Made by a program: the position numbers and the translations under genes
Notes under the pieces: model-generated
Databases searched by the model: none
Seen by the model: the letters and a program-made list of their open reading frames with translations, nothing else
Told to the model about the DNA's origin: nothing
Assembly: GCF_030463565.1 (NCBI RefSeq)
Contig: NC_134656.1
Coordinates: 3,520,501-3,584,500 of the forward strand
DNA from: Pelecanus crispus
Taxonomy: Eukaryota; Chordata; Aves; Pelecaniformes; Pelecanidae
Direction of reading: 5' to 3'
DNA: 64,000 bases
In this document: one piece after another, positions 19,201-34,100 of the stretch
Numbering within the stretch: the stretch's first letter is position 1
Layout of the letters: each line of letters begins with the position of its first letter

Positions 19201-22200
19201 TTCACTGCCTTTGTTAAATGATCCCCTTTAAATCAGAGTCATGACTGGGTTTTTTTATGGGAAGGATTTTTCATTGGTGAAAGTGATAGAAACACGGATG
19301 TAGAGTTAGCCCTGGGTCTAACATGACTGCTGTCCTTATGCGGCTGCCAAACTTTCATCCTCGGAGGTGATTTTGACGGTAGTCTCATTTCACAAGCTCT
19401 GCTCTTGCACAGGGCAACATTTAATCTGCTGGTGCCTTTCCGGCAGTGTCCAGCTGCAATGATCTGTGGTGGCTTTCAAACAACACCGGGGGACGACATG
19501 GAAAGTGGCAATTTCTCCCCATTTTGTGTATAGCAGTTTCTAAAGCTGTGTTAAAGAATCTTGCTACTACATTCATGCAATTTCTCTCCATTGAAGGGGA
19601 TTCTGATTGATTCAGTCTGAATATTCTCCAAGATCAAAGGTGGGATGAAACGGGAATCTTTCCACCCTTAAAAAAAGCTTCACGTAAAAGGCATGTAGCT
19701 GTTTTATGTACCCATGTGCAGAAGTGTAATTTATCTTCAACACAGATGGGGAGGTTGGGGACAGCTGATGAATTTTCCTCTATATCTACAGTCTGTTCTG
19801 GAAGAGGAACCAAAGAGCATAATAAGCTGCATTCACCACTTCGAATTTTTTAAGTTATTCTTCTTGGATCAACTTAGCTGAGTTGTTAAGAAAAATAATC
19901 TTACCTCATTTTCCACTTTATCTTTTATTGCTGCAATTCATATCTGTGTATTACCTTATCTCTGTGCCCTGATGGGATTGTTTCTAATTTGTTCAGATTC
20001 AGAATGGCTTCTATTTGCTCTCACCATGATCAAGGCGGGCTCCTGCAAAACTGTGCTCTTCTAATCAGTTTTATTAGATAGGATTATAAAATGAAATCTG
20101 ACAACGGCTGTTTGAAACTCCTGATTCTAATACAGGGAATATTCACGTTCATAATAAGAAGTTTGTTGACAAACATATTTCCAGAAAATGAAAACCACAA
20201 CCTTACTGGAACAATGCATACCCAAAGTGCGCTGCTCCCTTGACTCTTCAGTTATGAACAGACAGTGCTTTAAACAGCAGGCAATTAAACATGATTATGA
20301 TCTCTTGTTTTATGACACTGGACTAAATCTACTAAGTTCAGTCACTGGAATTACTCCTGATTCACAGTGGTGCAAAGAGAAGGAGATGCTGCGTCTATAT
20401 GGCAGTACAACTCATACCGCGTAGCTACTTGTTTTACACAACGCTTTTTTTGGTTTATCTTCTTTTTGTTCATTACAGGCAGATCTAATTCAAACCCTCA
20501 GGCTTAGATATCTGCTTTTTTGGGTAGTTTCACGTCCAAGTCCAGCTCCCTTGCAGAACACCCTTCAACGTGTATGAGAGATGAAAACCTCCCGAGTGGA
20601 CAGCGCTGGGAGCAGTTTCATTTCAGTGGATTCACAACAGGGCAAGGGGTGTCCAAGAGGTTTAAATTGTTGTATTCCTCAAACATCTCAGAAGACAAGA
20701 CAATAAACATTTTTAAAACCCTGTTAAGAGGTAATATTACTACCTGTGAAATGTGCTAATGTAAGAAACAACTTCTGTCACCAAACCCTACATTTTATTT
20801 TTTATTTTGGAACAACAATTGCTATTTAAATGGCAAAAAATGACCGATCATTGAAGACCATGTAATTTTAAAACTTTGTGACCTATTATAATGAGAGGGC
20901 AGCTGAGAGAAAAAGCTTTTCATTATGACCATTAACTGCATTGTGATTCTGAATTTTTTCCTCAATTTACTGTTCCACTGAGTCTTCCGCCAAGAGATAC
21001 TATATTAAAATTGTTTGTCTCATTAGACAGTTAATGAAAGGTTATAATTAAGGTAAGCGGGATCAAACATCAGGTCTCAAATTGATGTTGTTTGATAGAA
21101 GCAGCTGTCTCTGTTGCTTTATAAGCTCTGTTGGTGTCAACAACTGGAAACCTGAATGTTCTTCAGAATCATCATTAGTTTTTTGTGCAGTTACATTCAG
21201 CCTCAGAATGAAAACTCTCTGTAATCCTTGTGGTTTGACCCAGTGGTTACACAGACTTCAGAGCTCACATAACTTACAAATTCAGGCGTCTTCGGGAATG
21301 GGGGCAACCAAAGATTAATGCAGGCTAATTGCTTGGCTTCTTGGTACACTTTGGCAGTTTCTTCCTTTCAAAATTCAGTGTAACTTTACAAGTCAGTAAG
21401 CATAGCTCTGACTTCCTAATGCAGAAGTGGTTTTCTTTCAAGAACGGTCAAGCAGTTAAGCGCAGCCCTGCTGATGATACCGGGTGGTTGGATACCTGCA
21501 TCGCACCCCCTGAAATTCAGCGCATGTTAAAGTTCTCACAGCATTTCTTCCCTTGCCTTCTGTGACACCGTTTCTCTTGTGGCTGAGGAATGAGCACTGC
21601 TAACACCAATTACATATCTTTGAATTTACTTGCACTTGTCCCTTCTGTGATATTATTGTACACCATAGAGCAGAGGAGTGATGCTTTCTAACCTGAATGT
21701 TTTTGTTCTCTGATGTTTTCACAGGTTTAGGATTTTAGTCTCTGTACACAGTTTTCTTGAACTTCTCATAAAGCAAAAGAGCACCGTTAGCAGAAAAGAA
21801 GCAATTTTGTTGGAGGCTTAGAAGGAGCAGCAGTAATAGTGCTGGGTTAGTTTAAGATGGCAGGGATGAATTTGTCCGACAGCCCTGCGATACGTACAGG
21901 GTTACATCTTGAAACAGAAGCTGCAAGAGAGATGCTAGCGTCAACCGTTCTGGCACTGACAAAGTGCAGCAAAAATGAAGATTACATGCTATGCTTTCCC
22001 ACTCTAATGAAAACAAGTTTTCTGATTTTCTGTGATTTGCTTCTCACCATAAAACCCCAGGCCTCCGACCCCTGATGTATAGCTTTTCCTATGTAATTAA
22101 TCCCACACATCCTTGAATGTCTGTGACTAAGTTTGTCAGAATTTGTTGTCTGAATACTCTTGTGTTTCTCTGAGCTGCATGTGGAGGGGCACAGCAAGAC

Positions 22201-25200
22201 GAAGGGAAGTAGCCAAGTCATGCTGGAAGTGAGCTCCTGCCTAGTTTCTGCAGGAGAACAGGCTATTCAGGGAAAATTATTTCAGTGTAAATTATTTCCA
22301 GCAACCCATTGGACATCAGGCTTTACTGGGACTATCCTATTCACTTCTAGTCTGTGTCAGCAGCACAGTAAGATCCTTTAGGAAATGCCATCATGGGCTG
22401 TAATCATAAGCGGAAAATATTTGGTTTCATGGCATTTAAGTGGAGCTGCCTGTGATTGCTGTTTTACATGCAAACCACTTATTTTTAGTCCCCTTTGTTG
22501 CCTTAGCAGTCATTTGGAAACAGCCCCTAGAGACACCTTTGTGTCTGTAGCAGCAGGCTGCCCAGTTCTCGGCGCTCCCTGCCTCCGGCCGGCTCCTCGC
22601 ACCTTGCCCTGGCTGACGGGTTCAGCTGGGACCCCTGTGAATTTGGCGGTGACTGTTGCCCCCTCCTTTTCCTGCATGATGTGTGGTGGGCAGCGGGTGC
22701 TGTGTTCCCACCGTGGCTAAGTGATTCCTTATAGAAAAGGGCATCAGAGCTTCTTGTAACTGCTTTATCTGAGGCTTTTCCAAACGAATGGCCAGAAGAG
22801 GTGACAAACCTGCTTGGAGGAGACTTGTTTTAGGAGCCACTCTTCTGGGAAGAGCGGGGTCTGGATTCTGAGTTGTTATTACAAATTATCGCATGGCAAT
22901 GGATTGTATTCGTGGTCCTGCTGGACTCTCAGAAGCCTGTTCTGAAGCACCTTCTCCAGTTTTTACCACAAACAAGTTGTAGCAAACAAAGCCTCCTTAC
23001 AGGATTTTAAAATAATTTGTAATAATTAAAAATTCATAACAACAGACTAATAGAGGAGCTTCCAAGGCTTCAGAGATAAGAATGTCCCTGTCTTTCACAA
23101 ATGAACTAACAGAAGAAAACACATAACTGCCTTTTTTAATACCACACTAAATATCCAAGTGGGGCAGGATTCTGGTGTTCCCACAGCTCCATTTTCATTT
23201 TTATCTCTCGTCCATTCCTCTGCCGAGAACATGTTTCTGTTTCAGTTGTAAAGCCCTCCTAGATGTTGATTTTGCATTCTCTGTTCCTATAACAAACTGC
23301 ACACCAGCATTCATGTGAATCAGACAGACACAGCACTGAGATAACAACGGGTTTGTATACGGAGGGGAATGACAAAGTGCCCTGTGTGGATGCGCTGTGA
23401 AAATAACAGGCTTTAATGATAACAACTTCGCACTGGAATCAACCCGCTAGGAAGATCTGACGCCCTGGCATGGCAACAGCAGTTCTGCTTTTGCTTTGCC
23501 GTGGCTGGCTGGGTGGTGCTGGGTGGCATCAGTGACAGCAGCTCCGCGGTGCCCCCCGTGCCTCTGTGATCCCGGTGGGCAGCCAGAAGGAGAACAGGGA
23601 AAATGGTTCTAGTTCAGGTGCCTGGAGATAAAAACAAGGAGGCTTCGCTCAGGCCTGGCACCTGAGCTGTGTAGCAACAACGGTTGCAATCATCAAATCC
23701 AAATCTAAATTCCCTTAATCGGGAAGATAAGTACCGCTCATCAGGCTTAATGGGCAGTTAATATCGCTTGGTTTTATTGTGTAGTCTGAGACTCCTGGTT
23801 GTTATCTGCATTTACGCTGCCGTCAGGGCTGCTACAGCACGCTGGTGATGTGATATTAGACAGGTACCATGGGTATGAGCTCAACATGCCAAATTCCTGA
23901 AGAAGGAGCCACATCCAAGCTCGGGATTTAGCGAAATCGGTGAAGGCTTTCCATAGACGCTTGTGGGCTGTTGATCAGGCTGTTTACAAGGAAGGTGTCT
24001 GCAGATTAGGTGGCTTCATTTACAGCCAGAGGACATTAGGTATTCTTGCGTATCTTTCTGTAAGCAGGCACGGAATGACGCTAAGCCATCAACCTCAACC
24101 AGAGATGCCACAAATAACAGGGGGGATTGCTTGTTAAGTGGCAAAGCAAAAGGAGAGGGGGAATTTGAGCTTTAGAGCCTCCCACCTGAGCAGAAAGGGT
24201 GGACCTCTCCTCTGTCCCATGAATGACTTGGGCGCTTCCCTTCAGAAAACCCTGCTCATTCCAGTCCTACTGGTTCCCATGGTGGGTGGGAGAGGTGGCA
24301 CTGGGCAGGAGGAACCCAAACACATCTAGGCAGTGGGCAGGGGAATTTGTTTCTTGGGGATTTCCTTCTTTTTTCCCGGCCATGTAGGTAGAGGGAAAAC
24401 CAATGTTTTGTCGATATTTTAAGTACACAGCTCTCCTGAGGCCACATGGTTTGACAATAAACCAAAGGTTACCTGTTACCTGCCTGGTACTTCACTGAGC
24501 AAGCCAGGGGCCTGCAGACAGAAAACATTAGATGGAAAGACTTCCTATTTTTCAAAAGAAAATCAAAGCCTGTAAACATGGCAGTAGCCTCCATTATATC
24601 TTCTGGGGTTGTAGTTAATAATTTAACCGTAAGTCTGGATGTTTTTCAAAGCAAATGTTTATTAGGGTATTAGAGGCATAGATGAGTAATTTTTTGGGTA
24701 GTAGAAGCTGACAAAAACTTTAATTTCAAAAGAAAAAAATCCAAGCAAACATTGCCAGTCACTGTTCCCGTTCTGCTTCTACAGTGAGTCTAATCTTGTG
24801 TTTCATTACATATTCACATGGGTGCTTGAATCATTGTATAGCGTACCTGAATAAGAATTTAATCACGCTGCCCATTAATTTGCAAAGAAACTTCTTGAAA
24901 ATGCTGCTAAATGCAAGAAGTTTTGGAAATGTAATGTAGAAGCTCACCAGGTGCCCGTTTTTTAAATCTGAAGGACTCTAATGTAATCTGATAAATTGAT
25001 TCCGTAATGAAGTTGCCGTGCTGAATTTCAAGGCCTTTGGCAAACGAAGAAAGCTATAACCTTTTGTTTCGCTAGACCACTGAGGTAGGATATATTTGCA
25101 AAACTGAATTAAACCGACTAAAAAGCTTTAGTCAAATGCTCTGGCAGGAAGTAGAAAATTGAGTATTAGGGCACGTACATACGTATCTACAGCTCTGCTT

Positions 25201-28200
25201 CCCCGGCAGCGGTACGATGACCCACCACACCTGCCCGTGACACACCGGAGACAGGGCTGCTGGCCGGGTTTAACGCTCTCTCTGTCAGCTCTCCTAAAGC
25301 TTTCCTTATTGCTATTTGTCCTGGGTCCTTCTAGCTGTGCTCAGCTACCTCCCGTGCTGCGGTTCTGGGATTCTGCTCTGCACTACCAGCGTCTTTTTGC
25401 CCACCTGTGTATCATAACCCTGGCAACAGCCTTGTTTTGTCTGCTAGGGATGAGATTTATCCTGCCCTGAGTCCCAGCCTTAGGAAACAGCATTTCTACT
25501 CAATAAATCCCTTTTAATGAAGCAATATTAAGTGAAGAAGAAATAGTAATATCTGAAATAAAAAAACCCCAAACCTCCATCAAAGCTAAAGTTTTACCCC
25601 AATGTGCAAGAAACACAAAGAATTAACTGCAGTTTTCATTTACTCTCAGTTTTTATGTGGGAAGTGTTCAGATGCTGTGCTGATGACAGGTGGTATAAAA
25701 TAGTTGCGTAATATCAGAGAGTTTAAAGAAAACGGTGTACAAAGCCCGTACAAAGATGCTTGGCTTCTGATGAAATTGAGAGTTATAATTTGTCTAGGTA
25801 ATGCTGCAGAAGGATCTTGAATAAAGTCCAGTCACCAGGAATTGAGACTCTCAGCAAAACTTTCCTTTCTCTTCAGAAAACACCTTTGAGCAGACCATGA
25901 TCCTAAGTACTGTGAGCATCCACACAGTTAATTTTTGCAAGGATGATCACTTAGGAGGAAGAGAATTAGAAAAATGCTTTAATTTCATTTGCTATTCAGC
26001 TGCAGTAGTTTATCAGGGTAGACAGATGAAAAAATCTGTGTTTCTAGGCAGGCAATAAGCAAATTGCCTTTGTCCTTTCTGTTGCTGAAATAGCTGCTAA
26101 ATGTATTTTTAAGTAGGAAGTTGTGTGAGACAAGAACTGAGATGTATCTGAGTAAGGAGAAGCTTGATGCAACAGATCTGAAGCTTCCGTTCAACGTAAA
26201 ACTCAGGAACCCTATTTTTTTTGTTGAAGGAGTGAAATAACTTCTAGAAAAGCTGTCTCACAGTCATGGGAAACACAAACATTTCTGTTAGGGCAGAAAA
26301 CCGGCTGGAAGGATAGGAAAATGCAGATAATAAGGCAGATGATGCCTTCCCAGATCTGAGGGCATTGCCCAGCTTGCAGTACTCAAGGGATTTTTTTCAC
26401 TTTCTTCCAAAGCATCTGGTGCTGCCACTGTCAGAGAAGGCGAGTGGAGTAAATGGACCTTGGGAGTCATCCAAACTGGCAATTTCCACCTTTCTGATAG
26501 ATACAACTACAAAGTCAGCGCTCAGGTGTCAGAAAAAGGGCTGTGTTGCTCTGTCTATGTCTTTAAAATGCACAGATGCTTGGCAGGGTTTCCCGCATCC
26601 AGAAGGCCAGACCGGGGTGGGTACCACACATGACCAACGAAACAGCAGATGATGTGTGGTGTGAACTCCATGGAAACCCGTCATCCTTGGAAAAAGCGTA
26701 CAGCTGCATCCTCTATGTCACAGTCGTCTCGAGCTTTTGAGGCTTTAGAATATGTCCCTCTACTTCCCCCTCCTCTGTCGGAGACAGAAAAGTTGCTTCT
26801 TCTGCATTTATTGCTCACTGTGCCAAAAACACTTAATAGCACAGAGCGGAGCCGGCTGCTTTCCATTCTTTCAATGTGCTGACAGCTCACTTCTGAAAGT
26901 TTTAAATGTAGAGAGGAAGCAATTTGTCTGCAATTTCTGATTATTATTTTTATTATTCAGCCTTAAAGGGGGATTCACAGTAAAAAGTGGTTTAGAGTTA
27001 GCGGCTCAGGAGGAAGGAGGAGGAGGAAACAGGTATTTTCTGTGAACCTAAAAAAGCATACGTGTCTTTCGTTGAGTTGATATCATTGCTCGGCTGACCC
27101 CACTTGGATGGCTGGTCCAGGGGACAGGGTGGTGGCACAATAGCAACTTGCTTGCGCTCCGTGCCAGAGGGTGAGCAATGAATTCGCAGTTAGCAGAGAT
27201 AACACTGGGCAAACTGCAAGCAGCACACACCAGGGCAGAGAGAAATTGCAGGCTCAGGCTCCCAGGTCCCCTCCATTGAATCTGAGACACCCAAGATGCC
27301 GCTTGGCAGCTGGTTGGCAGCACCCTGTCTTTCTCAGAAGCTGCATCTCCCTGTTTTTACCTGAGATTCCAGCAACACGTTTAACTTTGAATTCGTAAAA
27401 AAGAACATGCTGGTGGATATACTGCCCTTGAAAGCAGCTGTTGTGCACGGGGCTGCCTGCGTGGGGGAATGCACTTGGCAGTGGCCAGGCAGCATGAAAC
27501 AAGTGTGAGCTTAAATCTAAGGATTTTTTTTTCATAGCGATAGCTGCCCATTTTGCTATGGCGATGCGAGTTGAAACACCTGCCACCCCTCCTTCCCAGA
27601 GTCCCTCCTGTAGAGCTAGGAAGGCACATTATTTTACAGTTGACTAGGAAAGACTCGGAGATCACTGTGGACGGCTTCGGCATAGGGAACATGGGTCTGG
27701 GGAGGGCAGGATAATCTGGGCATGGTCGTCAGTGAAGTGTCCTCCCCAGTCTGGGGTGAGCTGTGGCTTGCTCAGAGATGACCGTGTAGCTAAACTCTTT
27801 GTTGCCTTGTTATTCAGACCTGGAGCTCCTATTGATTGCAGAACATTTGAAGATCAGGTCTCCAAGAGCAGATGGATTGGTGCTGTAGCATCATTTGGGA
27901 TGTGCAGAGAGAGGTTGCTATTCCAGAGCACTTCCCACAGCAGCTGCTGCAGGCTGGAGTACAGAAAGACGGATTTTTTTGGGTGCTTTGAGGCACCTTC
28001 CCCTCCTGCTCCCGCCCACCTTCCCACGCAGTTGTCAAGCGGTTAGTTTGTACAGAGAGAAGTTTTTGTTCCTGCAGTTCAATTTGTCACAACAGTCATG
28101 TCAGGAGGAGATTGCTTTATTTTTTTTCCTTAAACCAGGCACATTTCAAGGGTAATTTTCAGGGGGTCAGCCCAGGGAATGGCATCTGCAAAATGAATGG

Positions 28201-29415
28201 AGGATGTTCCAATGACTGGGAGCCCTTCTGAGGTGGTGGTAGCCAATTTGAGTGAGTGTTTTGCTTCTAATCAGAGCCTGTGAGCTGCCTGAATACTGGA
28301 TACAAATTTGGGGGCTACAAAGCGTGTTTGTGAACTGGCTCCTGCCCCTGTCTGTCTCTAAACGGACCCATCTTTGGCTTTGATTTTGTTATTTAATGCG
28401 ATTTGCAGCCTCGCAGTATTCGGCCCCTCTCTTTCCTATGTATCCTAGCAAAACCAAGGGGCGTGCTCGGAGTAACGCTGAGCTGCGCGGCTGACGCTCG
28501 CCCGGCTGGAGTGGCCGTCACGAGAGGGGCTGGGAGTACTTGGAGGGCGGGTGTGGTTGCTGCCCCATCCCTTGAGAGCTCAGGTTAAGATAAAATAACC
28601 TGGCACACCTCTGTGCAATACGGTGGCTGAACAGCCCTGGGCGGGGGCTGACCCATGGCAACAGCCCTTTCTTATAGTAAGAGCCTGGAAAATGACAGGA
28701 TTAGCAAAACCCGTGGCTAAATCCGTGCCTTTGAACTCAGGCTGTGGATTTGTGCCTGGGGACGGGAACCGTGCGAGCGGCTGGAGTTGGATCACTGCTT
28801 GAGCTAAGCTGTCAGTGCAGCCCTGGTTTCCCAGCTCCTCTCTCAAGGTCCGGGCTCTCTTTTCTGGGTTTCAAACGACTGTAAACTACAGGTGTTGTGG
28901 TTTTCTTTTCCTGGGGAGACAAAAGATTCTCCTTTAGCTCAGTGTCTGATCCCTGGGCTTGTGAGAGACATTTTATATTGTGTGACAGATTTGATCGATA
29001 TGATGTTCTTTCCACCTACTGCATTTCTGTTTCCCCTGCCCCTGCTCTAGTGCCATGATATTTGGGGCAGATTTTGCAGAGTTGAAAATACCCTCTGCCC
29101 CTTCTGCTTTCACCAACCCCACAAAATACCCTGATGATGTTGCTGCCTTCTCTTTTGCCATTAACAACTATGTTTTGTGACAAGAGCTATAGTTGCAGTC
29201 AGCATGCAAAATTTGCTGTTATTTTAAATAACCATCTGCTCTCCCCACAGTCTGCTACCTCATCCTTAATTTCTTTATTTTTTGGATGTTTATTTTGATT
29301 AGCCTTGTCACATGGTGCTATAAGGAAATCTTGCTTCACTTCACATGCTACTGCCATGTTGATACAGAAAACTGGCTTACAACCAAAAAGATGTTATTTT
29401 TTTCCATCTCTTCTG

Positions 29416-29437
29416 CCCCCCCCCCCCCCGCCCCCCC
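29416..29437. repeat. C14-G-C7 pyrimidine tract
   Basis: Fourteen cytosines, one guanine, then seven cytosines, followed by a T-rich tract. The complementary strand is a G-run capable of quadruplex structure. It interrupts an otherwise unremarkable intergenic region. Confidence 0.85.
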
Positions 29438-31110
29438 TTTCTTTTTTCCAGAAAAAGTTTTATGTAACGAAGTGTTGTGTAAGGAGGAGAACAGCAGGGA
29501 GTGCATCAGGACTTATGGATTTTCTTTTCATCTCTGTCACAAATCCACTATGACACATTGGGCAAGTCGGTACAGTCCAAATCCTCTTATTGGGATCAGT
29601 GCGATAGCTGCTGAAGTGGCTTAAGTAGATCCAGAGTCACACCTGTGTAACGAAGATTAAACTCTAACCTAGAGCAAAAAGAAAATCTTGGAAGAACCAT
29701 CTATATAAGGGAAGAGCTGATGGGCTAAAGCGGGTCACCTTTGTTTATTTGCATTAAAATTAACCGGTAGAGGCAGATCTTGAATTTCAGACTAACATTT
29801 ATATTTGCATGCCAGGTTTGTATGTTTAATATTTATAATATATATGCTGTTTCTCCATTAGTTGAGTAACTGGCCTGTGTGCACAAAGTGGTGGTAACTA
29901 AACGGCCTCGATTCTGGGTGGGGAATTTGTGCATGTGATGGAAGTGTAACGTACCATAAGAAATCTCTCTTTGAGGAGCAAAAAATCACAAGGAGATTGG
30001 TACTCATTTTGCCAATGCAAATTTAACTAGTCTGGGTTCAATAAAGAAACGTAATTTGGCTTTCTGTGAGAAACATTTTCTGAGGAAATATGGTCCCACC
30101 GAGTGCTTTGCGTACATTACGGTTCTTGCATATCCATGGGGGACGAACTGAAGTGTGGTAGTATTAGAGTTGCTGCTGTGCTGCATTTCAGTTGTACTTT
30201 TCCTTAGGACTTATCTTAATGTTGGCTTTGGGCGTCTAAAACAAACTCTGCTGACTCTGGCTATGCTGATGTAGAGGCAGGGAGGCGAGACTGGAATTGG
30301 GCCCCTGTGAATGAGCCACAATTAGCTTAATGAGTCTTTGGGGAGTGTTAGTGCGCAACCTGGGTTTATTTATTCTCATCTCTTCTATCACTATAAACTG
30401 TGAGTAATTCTACTAGTAAAAATGAAAGGAGAATAAGGTCTTTTGGTACTGTCAGGGATTTCAGAGGTTCACTTAAGGTGTAATTTTTATGTTACAAAAC
30501 ACAAGGGATTCCTCCAGCAGCTTTGAAAAGCTATCTTTGACTGTTTTAACACCACACGCGGCTTTCAGTGGTGTGTGTCAAGAGCAACTCTTCTGAAATC
30601 AAAACAGTTCTTAAGTTTCTTCCTGAATTAATGATATACTGATCTCATTATGTAGTAGTTTTTAGATAAATTTGAATACATTTATCTTGCCTTTTCTGGG
30701 GCTAGGCTAACTCATATTATTATACAATTTCTACAAACTGTATACCAGCACGGGTAGTTAGCAAGCCTGTTCCATGTGTGTCTGAGCCCAAAATTGTTAT
30801 GTTATCAAGTACCCTGGGAAATCAGGAGCAGGAGTGTCCTCAGGATGGATTTTCCTTTATCCTTCCCTTTACTTGTCCTAAACTCCATTCCATATTGGCT
30901 TCTGCCAGTATTTATTCTACCTGCCCACTCTGTTAGGTTTTTCTGGGAAAAAACCGAAAACCAACAAACCAACCCTACCAACAACAAACCTCCAGAAACT
31001 CCCAAACAAAAAAAAAAAAAACCAAAAAAACAGAGTTGCTGCAGTGATGTGCTAACACTGATATTGGCCTGCAGAAAAGAAAATCTTCATTACTGTTGTC
31101 AGCTGAATAA

Positions 31111-31168
31111 CTTATCTACACATCTACTTATCTTATCTAATAACTTATCTTATCTAATAACTTATCTA
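31111..31168 (-). promoter_or_regulatory. Cluster of six GATA-factor motifs
   Basis: TTATCT (AGATAA on the minus strand, a perfect WGATAR match) occurs at 31112, 31128, 31133, 31145, 31150 and 31162 within 58 bp, as part of an imperfect repeat based on taacttatcttatcta. It may be a simple-sequence expansion, a GATA-bound enhancer core, or both. Confidence 0.5.
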
Positions 31169-34100
31169 CACAGTGCAGCCATGCATTCAACACAAGAAAT
31201 GTCCTTTTTCATACCGTAGCCCTGTCTCTAGGCTGCTGTTGACTACCCTGGAGTCCCGATGGGAATTCATTGAGTTTTTCTGGTGAATTAACACCATGAA
31301 GGACTAGAAAGTACATTATTCCTTACAGCACAAGGATACACACTGCTGCTGCTCATGTTACTCAGTGAAAAGCGGTGATGGATGATCAAAGGAGGTTCAC
31401 CTGTCCAAGACAAGTGAAAGCCACATAAATCATGTTAATGCAGAGCCACAGACAGGGAAGTTGAAAACACTAGTCTGCAAAGGATGGATTGAGAGATGTC
31501 CTGGGGAAAGTTTCCTGAGCTCATTTGCTCTATTCTGATTATTGTTAACCTGAGGCAATACCAGGCAATTCTCAAATAACCAGAAAAAGAGAAACTCTCC
31601 AAAATCTTTAAGTTATTTTTTAAGGGGGGGGGGTAGCAAATAAAGTGTTTATTAATTTAAAAAATAAAAAGGTCTGTCCAGTTGTCTTCTCCCCGGCTGT
31701 TATCCCATGCCTTGTCCCATCAGTGCTTTGATTTGGTGAGCGAGCTCCTCAGGGCAGAGACGTTAGGTGGTGATAGCAGAAAGCAGGCACAGTTAGACAA
31801 CTTTTCTGTCCAAGTACAGGCTTCCCAGCTGATCTTGGAAGGCAAACAGTGCCCGTCTGCTTCTTTATAGACTGCTATAAAATCCACTGTGCAATAATTC
31901 TTGCTGTGGAAGTCTTTAGTAACGAAGCAGGTATCCTACTGAATATGGGAACATGGCACAACTTTGTCATCTGCATCTTGCTGGCTGTGATTATTCTGCC
32001 TGATGAACAGCAGTAGAAACTTTCCATTTCTTCCTGCTCCTCCAAGATCTGCTGCAGGGCTCTCTAACCTGGGAATGTCCCCTCAGCTGTACTCCATTTG
32101 CCTAATTTCAAACCTTTTCCCAGAACTGGCATCATTCAGGGTTGGGATGGCTGGGCAGAGCCATATTACAAACCTCTCAGTATCACTCCTGAGTCAGCCA
32201 AGGGGAAGGCTGTTAAATGATGTGAATTAACCCCTTCAGCCCCTTTGGTTACTGCTGGGCACGTGTCCCTGAATCTCCTGCCCCAGAGAGCAGAGCACAA
32301 GAACCATCAATCAAGGCAAAGCCACTCACAAAGCAGTGCTGGTGACTCTCCAAAGACAGTGCACGGCAATTACAAGAAGACTACAGCAAATTGCAAAGGT
32401 TGGGACAATGCTATTTAGTTCAGTGCTTCATCTCCTTTTCTATCCTGAGATCGCAGCTACCAACCAGGATTTGTCTCCAGAACAGGAATATACTAAAGAC
32501 AGCCTCAAGAACCCGTGAATTTTGTTAGCTACATTAGAACTGGCAAGACTTGAAAGGTAAACGCTAGGTGAACTGGAGTATGAAATTTCAGTGCACTGCA
32601 GAGATGAATATGCAACAGAGAGCAAATGGCAAGTGTGAAGGATAGATTAAAGAACTGACAGATATGAACTGCCCTCTTCTTATACAGAATGGGTTTAACC
32701 AATACCTGTGTTTAAATCATACCTACCAGCTGGTATCTTTTCCTAATTATGCCTAATTAGACTATGAACATTGTCAGGTCATACATTTCTACCCAGATTA
32801 CCTTTTAACTAGCTAAATCAGGAGTAATTGAAGGCATTGCCCCAATATATAATTTACTCGACAGCTGCAATGCATACTTAATTTCCTCAGGGGGTTTCCC
32901 AAGCCCCCGCTGATTTCCGTAGTGCTCATGGTACTTGAGTGCTTTAAAGCCAGCTCAAGCCTATTTAGAGCCACAGCCGCGATGGGACCTGCTCTCAGTG
33001 GTAAGTGCAACAGCTCACCTCTGTCTGCACGTCCATCCATCTGCAGAGTGATCTTCCTCTTCTGTCTCCTGTGTTTGAAGACTGTCAGTCAGAGTATTGC
33101 TTGGGGAACAAGGAATTCTGATTGAGAAATTCTGTAATTCTGCTTAATAGGAATACCCACAGATGACTAAGTGCTACTTGGGACTACAGCTCCAGGGAGC
33201 TTTTTGGTGGCAGTGCTCAGCATTTTCACTTACCTACCAAGCTTGCAACATCCCAATGCTTTCAGAAAGTTGGTGGCACCAACTTTTGCCAGAACAACAG
33301 CCTGAAATTCTTATTAGTGTCTAATCAGTGATCACATTTACTTATTCATGAGATGGCAATGTAGGCACCTGTGATACAAGAGAATTTGAAAAATCTTTTG
33401 AGAGGCAAAAAAGGCAGCTCTCTACCTCACTCACTGATAAACTAGTAAAGGGTGGGTGGCCGCACCTCCTGCTCTAGTGGTCACACAGCAAAGGGTGCAT
33501 GGGGCTGAGAGCCACAAGACTGGTCTGATATGGCTCCGAGAACGGAGAGCACCAGTCCTGGTTTGCAGTCACTGGGTGATAACGTCTCTGAGGGGCCCCA
33601 TTCCCTTAAGTGACAAGGTTGGCTGTGTTGACCGTGGCTGTGGACAACCTCCCACAGCCTGCAGATTTGGGTTGCCTGGCAGTCCCCATTGCACAGCCCG
33701 AGCCTGGGACTGTATGTCACCCAGCAGGACCTAGCAGTAGGTTACTTGTGGACAGAAAGATGCTGAGGTGAGACATTTTTCTAGCTAGAATTGCAATCTA
33801 TATGGGCAATAAAATATGCTAAAAGCTCTTTGGGAGCTCTGCCGGTCTGGCTGAGCTGCCATCAGCACAGGATCCAGAGCTGGAGAAGGGTAGGTAGCCT
33901 TAATGCTACTCAAATATGTTTCCATAGGTTGCTTTGCCCATGCCCTTACAGATGCTCTGGTCCTGGGTGTCCCTGGGTGCTGGGTGTCATGCAGTATGCC
34001 CTGGCTCTGGGTGAACATTCTTGCATGCAGAAGATGAGTTACATTTGCTGGAGTTTTACTCTGTTCAGAGCAGCAGTTTGCTCAGCCATACTTGAGGATT

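Larger units (their letters stand above)
10863..31110. other. Non-coding interval upstream of MRGBP (first part)
   Basis: About 20 kb of A/T-richer DNA with no exon that I can support on either strand. Open frames are short and unrelated to recognised families. It contains a 14-base G run (13955-13968), an inverted repeat at 16193-16218, an octamer-like ATGCAAAT near 11255, and a 14-base C run at 29416. It may hold regulatory elements or untranslated transcripts that sequence inspection alone cannot show. Confidence 0.5.

Noticed and set aside
30776..31219. 147-codon plus-strand frame
   Set aside because: It passes through an A-rich simple repeat (poly-Lys) and the GATA-motif repeat, with no family resemblance.
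32640..32705. Minus-strand peptide KPILY resembling the receptor motif NPILY of NTSR1 helix 7
   Set aside because: A stop codon lies a few codons upstream and neither flank resembles the receptor; chance match.
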